From: Propionicimonas sp020161015
GTDB lineage: Bacteria; Actinomycetota; Actinomycetes; Propionibacteriales; Propionibacteriaceae
NCBI RefSeq assembly: GCF_964266745.1
Contig: NZ_CAXWGX010000027.1
Span: 248,001-312,000, forward strand
Direction of reading: 5' to 3'
DNA: 64,000 nt
Shown: positions 1 to 6,343 of the stretch, piece after piece
How positions within the stretch are numbered: position 1 is the stretch's first letter
How the letters are laid out: every line of letters starts with the position of its first letter
Made by a program: the position numbers and the translations under genes
The notes under the pieces: generated by a model
Told to the model about the DNA's origin: nothing
Databases searched by the model: none
What the model saw: only the letters and a program-made list of their open reading frames with translations

Positions 1-1
1 C

Positions 2-1054
2 CTCCCCGTGATGCCCCCGGTGGCCCCGATGCTCGCCAGGGCCGTGCCGTCGATCCCCGAGGGCGCGATGCTCTACGAGCCGAAGTGGGACGGGTTCCGG
101 GCGATCATCTTCCGGGACGGCGACGAGGTCGAGATCGGCTCGCGCAACGAGCGTCCGATGACCCGCTACTTCCCCGAGGTCGTCGAGGCCGTCAAGCAGC
201 ACCTTCCGCAGCGCTGCGTGGTGGACGGCGAGCTCGTGGTGGTGGTGGGCGACCGGCTCGAGTTCGAGGTGCTCCAGCAACGTATCCACCCCGCGGCCAG
301 CCGCATCGCGCTGCTGTCGCGGCAGACCCCGGCGCGGCTGGTGGTGTTCGACCTGCTCGCGCTCGACGACCGTGACTGCACGGGACTGCCGCTCGAGGAG
401 CGCCGCGCGCTGCTGGAGGAGGCGCTCGCGGACGCGGCGGAGCCCGTCCACCTCACCCCTGCGACACGCGATCCGGCCCTGGCCGCGCAGTGGTTCGAGC
501 AGTTCGAGGGAGCGGGGCTGGACGGGGTGGTGGCGAAGCCCCTGTCCGGGACCTACCAGCCCGACAAGCGGGTGATGTTCAAGATCAAGCACGCCCGCAC
601 CGCCGACTGCGTCGTGGCGGGGTACCGCACCTACAAGGGCGACGAGGAGAGCATCGGGTCGCTGCTGCTGGGCCTGTACGACGAGGAGGGCGCGCTGGCA
701 TCTGTGGGAGTGGTGGGGGCCTTCCCTGCCGCGCGCCGCCGCGAGCTCTTCGCCGAGCTCCAGCCGCTGGTCACCACCTTCGACGACCACCCGTGGGCGT
801 GGGCCGCACCGGCGGACGGCGTGCGTACCCCGCGCAGTTCCGAGGGCAGCCGGTGGAACAACGGCAAGGACCTCTCCTTCGTGCCGCTGCGTCCCGAACT
901 GGTCGTGGAGGTGCGCTACGAGCACATGGAGGGCGCCCGGTTCCGGCACACCGCACAGTTCAACCGGTGGCGTCCCGACCGCGACCCGCGCACGTGCACG
1001 TACGCCCAGCTGGAGGAGCCGGTCGGCTACGACCTGGCCGACATCTTCCGCTGA
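2..1054 (+). CDS. ATP-dependent DNA ligase, 5' end outside the window
   Basis: This is a nucleotidyltransferase that seals nicked DNA using ATP, of the short actinobacterial LigC type (families of about 350 residues). The adenylation motif is KWDGFR, with the nucleophilic lysine 19 residues after the Met-Pro-Pro-Val segment. EIGSRN, the DGELV motif, GVVAK and KIKH follow in the order expected for ligase motifs III to V, and the C-terminal third is an OB-fold. The reading frame is open back to base 2 (Leu-Pro-Val before Met-Pro-Pro), which matches the usual N-terminus of the family, so the real start probably lies just upstream. Starts at GTG 8 or ATG 11 are possible. No primase or Ku gene lies next to it here, so a repair role is inferred from the family. 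Confidence 0.9.
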   Translation, partial: LPVMPPVAPMLARAVPSIPEGAMLYEPKWDGFRAIIFRDGDEVEIGSRNERPMTRYFPEVVEAVKQHLPQRCVVDGELVVVVGDRLEFEVLQQRIHPAASRIALLSRQTPARLVVFDLLALDDRDCTGLPLEERRALLEEALADAAEPVHLTPATRDPALAAQWFEQFEGAGLDGVVAKPLSGTYQPDKRVMFKIKHARTADCVVAGYRTYKGDEESIGSLLLGLYDEEGALASVGVVGAFPAARRRELFAELQPLVTTFDDHPWAWAAPADGVRTPRSSEGSRWNNGKDLSFVPLRPELVVEVRYEHMEGARFRHTAQFNRWRPDRDPRTCTYAQLEEPVGYDLADIFR

Positions 1055-1117
1055 CGTCGACCGGACTTGGCCGGATCGGGTTCCCCCGCCGGGCGGGTGC
1101 GCGCCAGACTGTGCCCC

Positions 1118-1993
1118 ATGGGTTCGAAGAAGAAGGATTCCGCCGCCGGCGCCCCGCTGTCGGAGCTGCTGCGGCTACCGCACGGCGCGGTCGACATGGC
1201 GTCGCTGGACGCGCGCGCGACCCCGGGCTACCCGGGCAAGGGCAAGGAGGATGCGCCCGTGCACACTGCCGGGCTCGGTCGCCAGCTGTCCGACCTCCAG
1301 GAGATGCTCTACGCGGGTGGACGCGCCGCGCCGGAGGTGTCGCCCCGGGTGCTGGTCGTGCTCCAGGGCATGGACACCTCGGGCAAGGGTGGGGTGATCC
1401 GGCACGCGATCGGCCTCGTCGACCCCCAGGGCGTCGACCTCACCTCCTTCAAGGCCCCGTCGGAGGAGGAGCGCAAGCACCACTACCTGTGGCGGATCAG
1501 GAACGCCCTGCCCCGACCGGGCCAGATCGGGATCTTCGACCGCTCCCACTACGAGGACGTCCTGGTGGTGCGGGTGGAGAGCCTGGTGCCCGAGGACGTG
1601 TGGAGCACGCGCTACGACGAGATCAACGAGTTCGAGGCCGGGCTGGTCGCCGAGGGCTACAAGCTGGTCAAGTGCATGCTGAACGTCTCCTTCGACGAGC
1701 AGAAGGCGCGGCTGGCCGAGCGGCTCGCCGACCCGACGAAGTACTGGAAGTACAACCCCGGCGACGTGGACGCCCGGAAGAAGTGGCCCGCCTACATGGA
1801 GGCGTACGCGGCGGCGCTGGAGAAGTGCAACACCGAGGCCGCCCCGTGGTTCGTCATCCCGTCCGACCGCAAGTGGTACCGGAACTGGGCGGTGGCCGAG
1901 TTGCTGCGCGAGACGCTCGCCGGCATGGGCCTTTCCTGGCCGGCCGCCGACTTCGACGTGGCCGCAGAGCAGAAGCGCGTCGCGCAGAGCTGA
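1118..1993 (+). CDS. ppk2: Polyphosphate kinase 2 family protein
   Basis: This enzyme transfers phosphate between polyphosphate and nucleotides, normally making NTP from NDP (or NDP from NMP, depending on class). The 291-residue protein has the Walker A motif GMDTSGKGG at residues 84-92, the Walker B/lid segment DRSHYED at 141-147 and a basic lid around RKHHYLWR at 119-126. I chose ATG 1118, which gives the lysine-rich N-terminus MGSKKK; an upstream start at 1067 would add 17 residues not typical of the family. It follows the ligase gene after 63 bases on the same strand and could be co-transcribed with it. Nucleotide specificity cannot be read from the sequence. Together with the PPi-dependent PFK at 24.2 kb it suggests use of inorganic phosphoanhydrides. 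Confidence 0.93.
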   Translation: MGSKKKDSAAGAPLSELLRLPHGAVDMASLDARATPGYPGKGKEDAPVHTAGLGRQLSDLQEMLYAGGRAAPEVSPRVLVVLQGMDTSGKGGVIRHAIGLVDPQGVDLTSFKAPSEEERKHHYLWRIRNALPRPGQIGIFDRSHYEDVLVVRVESLVPEDVWSTRYDEINEFEAGLVAEGYKLVKCMLNVSFDEQKARLAERLADPTKYWKYNPGDVDARKKWPAYMEAYAAALEKCNTEAAPWFVIPSDRKWYRNWAVAELLRETLAGMGLSWPAADFDVAAEQKRVAQS

Positions 1994-2020
1994 CCGGATC
2001 GCCCACCACTGCGAGGAACA

Positions 2021-2052
2021 CCAGAGGCTCCCGAGTGATCGAGAGCCTCTGG
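2021..2052. terminator. Hairpin between convergent ppk2 and the CbiX gene
   Basis: Perfect 10-bp arms (CCAGAGGCTC at 2021-2030 and its complement at 2043-2052) enclose a 12-base loop. It lies 28 bases after the ppk2 stop and 27 bases beyond the stop of the minus-strand gene. There is no U tract on either side, so intrinsic termination is an inference from position and symmetry. Confidence 0.6.
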
Positions 2053-2078
2053 CGCGCAGGGGTCGTGCGGGTGTCGGC

Positions 2079-2873
2079 TCAGGCGCCGACGACGCTCAGG
2101 TGTCGTTCCGGCTCCGCGACCTCGTCGAAGCCGAAGTCGAGCAGGTCCATCGCCGCGAAGGCGTAACGCGCCAGAACCAGGTCGAGGACTTCGCGGGAGG
2201 CGCCGATGGGCTCACTGACCGAGACGGCACCGAACCGGTAGGCGAGGTCGGACTGGGCGTGGAACGCCTCGTCGGCGGTGAGGAAGAACGAGCCGACGGC
2301 GATGTGGCGGCGTCCCTGCGCCCGCAGGCCCATGATCGCCTGGGCGACGGAGGGGCCGGAGTCGTCCGCGACGGCGGTGAGACAGGGGAGCCGGTGGTGC
2401 GTCGACCACTGGCGGGCCCGCCGGGCCAGCAGCGCGCTGCCCCGGACATCACCGGTGCAGGACGCGGACAGCACCAGCCCGTCCAGCTCGAGGCACCGGG
2501 CCTGGCTGAGGGACGAGCGCAGGCGCTGGTCGAGGACGGTGAGCAGGCTGAGCTCGGGGCCGATCGGGCGGGAGAGGGTGAAGCGGAGGTCGGGGTAGTT
2601 GGTGCGGGCCCGGTGGAGCAGCTCGATCATCGCCGAATCGCTCTCGATGGCGTGCGTCAGCTCGAGCGGGACGAGGACGACCTCGTTGACGCCGGCGGCG
2701 GCGAGCTGGTCGATGACCTGGCTCGCGCTGGGCGGGTTGGACTGGAGGAAGGCCCCGTGCACCGACATCTCCGGCCGCATCTGGGACAGGCAACGGACGA
2801 GCTGGTGGGTGACCTGGGCCACCATGGGGTCGGAGCTACCGCGAGCCACCATCACGAGTGCGGGGGCCGTCAT
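2079..2873 (-). CDS. CbiX/SirB-type sirohydrochlorin chelatase-like protein
   Basis: The 264-residue protein resembles the CbiX/SirB chelatases that insert Co2+ or Fe2+ into sirohydrochlorin for cobalamin or siroheme synthesis. It has two related half-domains: one starting ALVMVARGSSDP and a second starting LVLSASCTGDVRGSA. The canonical active-site His-Gly-Ser of the first half reads Arg-Gly-Ser (Arg11), while the later histidine that follows the VPLEL strand (LTHAIESD) is kept. ATG 2873 is preceded by AGGAAGG at good spacing. It is monocistronic and is read from a promoter whose -35 and -10 boxes form a dyad. No other cobalamin or siroheme genes are nearby, so the metal and pathway are unknown, and the Arg11 substitution leaves activity in doubt. 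Confidence 0.75.
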   Translation of the reverse strand: MTAPALVMVARGSSDPMVAQVTHQLVRCLSQMRPEMSVHGAFLQSNPPSASQVIDQLAAAGVNEVVLVPLELTHAIESDSAMIELLHRARTNYPDLRFTLSRPIGPELSLLTVLDQRLRSSLSQARCLELDGLVLSASCTGDVRGSALLARRARQWSTHHRLPCLTAVADDSGPSVAQAIMGLRAQGRRHIAVGSFFLTADEAFHAQSDLAYRFGAVSVSEPIGASREVLDLVLARYAFAAMDLLDFGFDEVAEPERHLSVVGA

Positions 2874-2918
2874 GGGCGTGCCTTCCTGTCCGAAGGGGAC
2901 TGGCGCCATTGCCGAGGT

Positions 2919-2947
2919 TTGATAGCGCCAACCTTGGTCGTTATCAA
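2919..2947 (-). promoter_or_regulatory. Dyad promoter of the CbiX-like gene
   Basis: On the minus strand a -35 box TTGATA (2947-2942) and a -10 box TATCAA (2924-2919) are separated by exactly 17 bases. The two boxes are reverse complements of each other. The spacer contains a second dyad, CCAAGGTTGG, and 10 of 14 positions pair across the 29 bp. The predicted transcript starts about 39 bases before ATG 2873. The arrangement suggests a dimeric regulator sitting in the spacer; which one is unknown. Confidence 0.65.
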
Positions 2948-3109
2948 TCCGTGACGCAATTCTGCTTACCAAATCGCGAGACGCTCGTCCAAATAATGGG
3001 ACGAAACGTTACCGCCGCGTTACAGCCACCGAATGGTCACGCGGAATGGGGACCGCTCGTCTCACAGAATGGGATTTCGGTGCTCGTATCGCGGGATTCG
3101 CCTCGCGGA

Positions 3110-3184
3110 TGGTGGGCGATACTGGGTTCGAACCAGTGACCTCTTCGGTGTGAACGAAGCGCGCTACCACTGCGCCAATCGCCC
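3110..3184 (-). tRNA. tRNA-Val(CAC) with encoded CCA
   Basis: The complement folds into a full cloverleaf: acceptor GGGCGAT pairing with ATCGCCC, D stem GCGC/GCGC, anticodon stem CTTCG/CGAAG with loop TTCACAC (anticodon CAC, reading GUG), T arm ACTGG/CCAGT with loop TTCGAAC, discriminator A and an encoded CCA (3112-3110). It is nearly identical outside the anticodon arm and acceptor to the tRNA-Val(GAC) at 4709. Confidence 0.97.
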
Positions 3185-3194
3185 GCGGAGACCA

Positions 3195-3223
3195 ACGATA
3201 GCCGAGAGTGGCCGACGCGTCAC
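3195..3223 (-). promoter_or_regulatory. Promoter of tRNA-Val(CAC)
   Basis: On the minus strand -35 GTGACG (3223-3218) and -10 TATCGT (3200-3195) have a 17-base spacer. They place the transcription start a few bases before the mature 5' end at 3184, as is usual for actinobacterial tRNA genes. Confidence 0.6.
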
Positions 3224-3266
3224 ATCGAAGGCAGTAGGGTCCTGATCGGGCAAGGAGGAGGCCGGA

Positions 3267-4430
3267 GTGGACCCTGTGGGTCACCCGTCGACGGTTCCCG
3301 GGGACGGGGTCGTGACGGAGCAACGCGGGCGCGGAGTGATGTTCGCCGTCGGCCTGGGCATGACGAACGTCGGCTTCTACGTCGCCAGCATCGGCGTCGT
3401 CCTCGTCGTCCTGGCCGGCGACCTCGGCCTCCCCGTGGAGAACCTCGCGTGGTTCGGGTCCACCTTCGGCTACGGGCTCCTCCTCGCGGCGTTCGCCGGG
3501 CCCTTCCTCCTGCGACTGGGGCCTCGGGCCGTGCTCGCCCTCGCCGCGGTGCTGCTCGGCGCCGGCAGCCTCGCCCTCGCGCTGTCGTCGGTCCCTGTGG
3601 TCGCCTACGCCGGGGCCGCGCTCCAGGGGCTCGGCGCGGCGGGGATCATCCTCGTGGCGCCCGGCCTGCTGCACGGCCCGGGTGCGGAGGGCAAGCTGAC
3701 GGCGGTGAACGCCGCGGCAAGCGTGGCCGGCGTCTGTGCGCCGCTGCTGCTGGGTGCGGCGACGTCCCTCGGGCTGGGGGGACGGCTCCCGCTGGTGCTC
3801 ATCAGCGTGTCGATGGCCGTCCTCGCTGTGGCCGCGCTGCGCATGGTCCCCGAACCCGCGGAGGTCGTCACGGCGGACACGCGGGAGCCGCTCGTCCGGT
3901 CTCTCGCGGTGCGCCGCTGGCTGGCGCTGGTGCTGTCGGTCTCGGTGGAGTTCTCGTTCGTCGTCTGGGGCGTGGCGCGGCTCGCCGCCACGGGGCTCGA
4001 CGCGGGCGGGGCGGCGCTGGTCGGCGCGGCGTTCCCGATCGGCATGGCCCTGGGACGCATCGCCGGCCCCGCCCTGATCGCCCGGTTCTCGATGATCCCG
4101 GTCGGCTCCGCGCTGGCGGGCGCCGGCAGCCTGCTCGTGGTGCTGGCCCAGGTGTGGCCGCTGGTCGGACTGGGGCAGTTGCTCGCCGGCTTCGGCATCG
4201 CGACGTTCTACCCGATCACCCTCGCCCGCCTGATGTCGACTCCCGGCCTGCGTCCGGAGTGGGGTGCGTCGCTGGGGGCTCTGGCGTCCGGGACGGCGAT
4301 CACGGTGGTGCCCACGCTGCTGGCCGTGCTGGCCGGACTGACCGACCTCCGGCTGGCCTTCCTGGTGGCCCTGCCGCTGCTGGGCGCCCTTCTCTGGCTC
4401 CACCACGAGCGCCGATCCGGAGCGCGGTAG
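3267..4430 (+). CDS. MFS transporter
   Basis: The 387-residue, strongly hydrophobic protein has about 12 predicted membrane segments arranged in two halves joined by a short charged loop near residues 195-215. It belongs to the major facilitator superfamily, with overall resemblance to CynX/NimT-type and drug-efflux members; the substrate cannot be told. GTG 3267 is supported by AAGGAGG at 3252-3258, eight bases upstream. The gene stands alone between two tRNA-Val genes that point in opposite directions, and no regulator is adjacent. Confidence 0.85.
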   Translation: MDPVGHPSTVPGDGVVTEQRGRGVMFAVGLGMTNVGFYVASIGVVLVVLAGDLGLPVENLAWFGSTFGYGLLLAAFAGPFLLRLGPRAVLALAAVLLGAGSLALALSSVPVVAYAGAALQGLGAAGIILVAPGLLHGPGAEGKLTAVNAAASVAGVCAPLLLGAATSLGLGGRLPLVLISVSMAVLAVAALRMVPEPAEVVTADTREPLVRSLAVRRWLALVLSVSVEFSFVVWGVARLAATGLDAGGAALVGAAFPIGMALGRIAGPALIARFSMIPVGSALAGAGSLLVVLAQVWPLVGLGQLLAGFGIATFYPITLARLMSTPGLRPEWGASLGALASGTAITVVPTLLAVLAGLTDLRLAFLVALPLLGALLWLHHERRSGAR

Positions 4431-4449
4431 GGGCATCGGCAGGCTCGTT

Positions 4450-4478
4450 TTGCGGGCTGGTCCGGGCTGGGTTATGGT
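4450..4478 (+). promoter_or_regulatory. Promoter of the tRNA Gly-Cys-Val cluster
   Basis: TTGCGG (4450-4455) and TATGGT (4473-4478) are spaced by 17 bases, about 42 bases before the first mature tRNA. This is the only good sigma-70-like pair between the MFS gene and the tRNAs. Confidence 0.6.
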
Positions 4479-4520
4479 TGCTCTCGCACTCGCGCCGGGG
4501 AACCGGTGAGGGCCTGCAAC

Positions 4521-4593
4521 GCGGACGTGGCTCAGTTGGTAGAGCATCACCTTGCCAAGGTGAGGGTCGCGGGTTCGAATCCCGTCGTCCGCT
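4521..4593 (+). tRNA. tRNA-Gly(GCC)
   Basis: Acceptor GCGGACG/CGTCCGC, D stem GCTC/GAGC, anticodon stem TCACC/GGTGA with loop TTGCCAA (anticodon GCC), T arm GCGGG/CCCGT and discriminator T. CCA is not encoded, unlike the valine tRNAs of this window. It is the first gene of a three-tRNA cluster. Confidence 0.97.
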
Positions 4594-4636
4594 CGGAGAA
4601 GGTCTCAAACTTCGACTTTCGAGACCGGCTCTCGCC

Positions 4637-4707
4637 GGTGGAGTGGCCGAGAGGCGAGGCAACGGACTGCAAATCCGTGTACACGGGTTCAAATCCCGTC
4701 TCCACCT
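4637..4707 (+). tRNA. tRNA-Cys(GCA)
   Basis: Acceptor GGTGGAG/CTCCACC, anticodon stem ACGGA/TCCGT with loop CTGCAAA (anticodon GCA), T loop TTCAAAT and discriminator T; CCA is not encoded. A single base separates its 3' end from the next tRNA, so processing must separate the two very tightly. Confidence 0.97.
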
Positions 4708-4708
4708 C

Positions 4709-4783
4709 GGGCGGCTGGCGCAGTGGTAGCGCGCTTCCCTGACACGGAAGAGGTCACTGGTTCGAACCCAGTGTCGCCCACCA
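4709..4783 (+). tRNA. tRNA-Val(GAC) with encoded CCA
   Basis: Acceptor GGGCGGC pairs with GTCGCCC (one G-U), anticodon stem CTTCC/GGAAG with loop CTGACAC (anticodon GAC), T arm identical to the CAC isoacceptor, discriminator A and CCA at 4781-4783. It is the last gene of the cluster and is followed directly by a terminator. Confidence 0.97.
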
Positions 4784-4792
4784 AGGATCAAG

Positions 4793-4817
4793 CCCCGTCA
4801 CGCGACGGGGTTTGTTT
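4793..4817 (+). terminator. Intrinsic terminator of the tRNA cluster
   Basis: A perfect 7-bp stem (CCCCGTC/GACGGGG) with loop ACGC is followed by TTTGTTT. It begins nine bases after the CCA of tRNA-Val. Its right half overlaps the last codons of the convergent slipin gene, so the terminator and a coding tail share DNA. On the opposite strand no U tract follows, so it mainly serves the tRNA transcript. Confidence 0.9.
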
Positions 4818-5646
4818 CGTCTCCGGCTCCGGCGCGATCAGCTGCCGGACGCGAGGCCCCTGGCCCCGGGACGGCCTCGCGTTCCGCCGCGGCCCGCTCC
4901 CTTTCGATGAAGGCGCCCAGTTCGTTGATCGTGGTCATGATCGGGGACGGGAAGACCACGGTGGTGTTCTTGTCCACCCCGATCTCGACCAGGCTCTGCA
5001 GGTTGCGGAGCTGGAGCGCGAGGGGGTGGGCCATCATGATGTCCGACGCCTCTCCCAGCGTCCCCGCAGCCATGAACTCGCCCTCGGCGTTGATAATCTT
5101 GGCCCGCTTCTCGCGCTCGGCCTCCGCCTGCTTGGCCATCGCCCGCTTCATGCTGTCGGGCAGCTGGATGTCCTTGAGCTCCACCAGCGTCACCTCGACA
5201 CCCCAGTCGAGGGTGGTCATGTCCAGGATCTCCCGGATGTCGAGGTTGATCCGGTTCGTCTCCGCCAGGGTCTCGTCCAGCGTGTGCTGGCCGACCACCT
5301 TCCGCAGTGTGGTCTGGGCGATCTGGTCGATCGCGGTCGGCGTGTTCTCGATCGCGAGCACCGACTTCTTCGCGTCGATCACGCGGAAGTAGGCCACGGC
5401 CGAGATGTCGACGCTGACGTTGTCCTTGGTGATGATCCCCTGCGACTGGATGGGCATCGTCACGATCCGCGTCGAGACGCGGTGCAGCACGTCCACGAAG
5501 GGGATGATGAACCTCAGCCCGGGCTGGAGGACGGCGATCACCCGCCCGAAGCGGAAGAGCACGCCCTGTTCGTACTGCTTCACGATCCTCGCAGACAGGC
5601 TGAACAGGCCCACCAGGACGACACCCACACCCGCGTAGATCCACAT
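4798..5646 (-). CDS. Slipin, SPFH/stomatin-like membrane protein
   Basis: This is a 282-residue prohibitin/stomatin family protein. One N-terminal membrane segment (residues 2-20) is followed by an SPFH domain running from the QGVLFRFGR segment to about residue 180, an alanine/glutamate-rich coiled region around KQAEAEREKRAK, and a short disordered tail. Such proteins form ring-like scaffolds on the cytoplasmic membrane and often work with a NfeD-type partner. No nfeD gene is adjacent here. ATG 5646 was chosen because it begins directly at the membrane segment; a GTG further upstream is conceivable. A possible -10 box TAGACT lies at 5713-5708. The last codons overlap the tRNA terminator. Confidence 0.9.
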   Translation of the reverse strand: MWIYAGVGVVLVGLFSLSARIVKQYEQGVLFRFGRVIAVLQPGLRFIIPFVDVLHRVSTRIVTMPIQSQGIITKDNVSVDISAVAYFRVIDAKKSVLAIENTPTAIDQIAQTTLRKVVGQHTLDETLAETNRINLDIREILDMTTLDWGVEVTLVELKDIQLPDSMKRAMAKQAEAEREKRAKIINAEGEFMAAGTLGEASDIMMAHPLALQLRNLQSLVEIGVDKNTTVVFPSPIMTTINELGAFIERERAAAEREAVPGPGASRPAADRAGAGDETNPVA

Positions 5647-5782
5647 CGCGATTCCGTTCGACGCCGCACCGCGGATCGCCGGGATCACCGCTTCGACCCG
5701 CAGTGTGAGTCTACTCGCGGGTCCTCCAGGCGGGGTCGCGCCGCCTGTGGAGATCGCCGCCGGGGGAGGGCGTACGGTCAGG

Positions 5783-6343
5783 TCAGCTGTTCCAGCGGAG
5801 GATCGCGGGCGACTCCTTCTCGCGGCCGAGCACGGAAACGCTGCCGACCTCGAGCGGGAAGCTCTGCCCGAAGATGATGGGGAAGTCGAGCCAGCACAGC
5901 GCGAGTACCCGCGACGCGTGGCCGTGCCCGAAGCAGATCGCCCGCTCCGCGCCCGAGGCACGCACCCGGGCCACCACCCGGGTCAGCCGGGCGCGGACCT
6001 CCTCGGCCGACTCACCGCCGGGGCACCCGTTGAACCAGATGCGCCAGCCCGGCCAGCGTTCGCGGATCTGCGGGCTGGTCAGCCCCTCGAACTCGCCGTA
6101 GGACCACTCGGCGAGGTCCTCGTCCACCTCGTGCTCGACGAAGCCGGCCAGCTCCGCCGTCCGCCGCGCCCGCAACCGGGGGCTGCTGAGCACCAGGTCG
6201 AACCGCGACGGGTCGAGCCGGTCCTGCAGGGATCGGGCCTGCGCCACGCCCTCCTCGGTGAGGTCCAGGTCCGTGACCGAGGTGTGCCGTCCGGTCTGCG
6301 TCCACTCGGTCTGCCCGTGCCGCACGAGGTAGAGGATCGTCAC
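5783..6343 (-). CDS. Histidine phosphatase family protein (phosphoglycerate mutase-like)
   Basis: The 186-residue protein has the RHG phosphohistidine motif at residues 8-10 (LVRHGQTEW), the ARRTAE segment and the second catalytic histidine in FGHGHASR, so it is a branch-1 histidine phosphatase. Small members include phosphosugar and phosphoglycerate phosphatases; the exact substrate is not predictable. The GTG start at 6343 overlaps the stop of the phosphoketolase gene by four bases (GTGA), so its translation is probably coupled to that of phosphoketolase. That suggests a role on a sugar phosphate or acyl phosphate linked to the phosphoketolase pathway, which is inference. Confidence 0.88.
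   Translation of the reverse strand: MTILYLVRHGQTEWTQTGRHTSVTDLDLTEEGVAQARSLQDRLDPSRFDLVLSSPRLRARRTAELAGFVEHEVDEDLAEWSYGEFEGLTSPQIRERWPGWRIWFNGCPGGESAEEVRARLTRVVARVRASGAERAICFGHGHASRVLALCWLDFPIIFGQSFPLEVGSVSVLGREKESPAILRWNS

Noticed and set aside
490..2166. A 558-residue plus-strand frame across the ligase and ppk2 genes
   Set aside because: Low-complexity Arg/Gly/Ala-rich shadow of two recognised genes in another frame.
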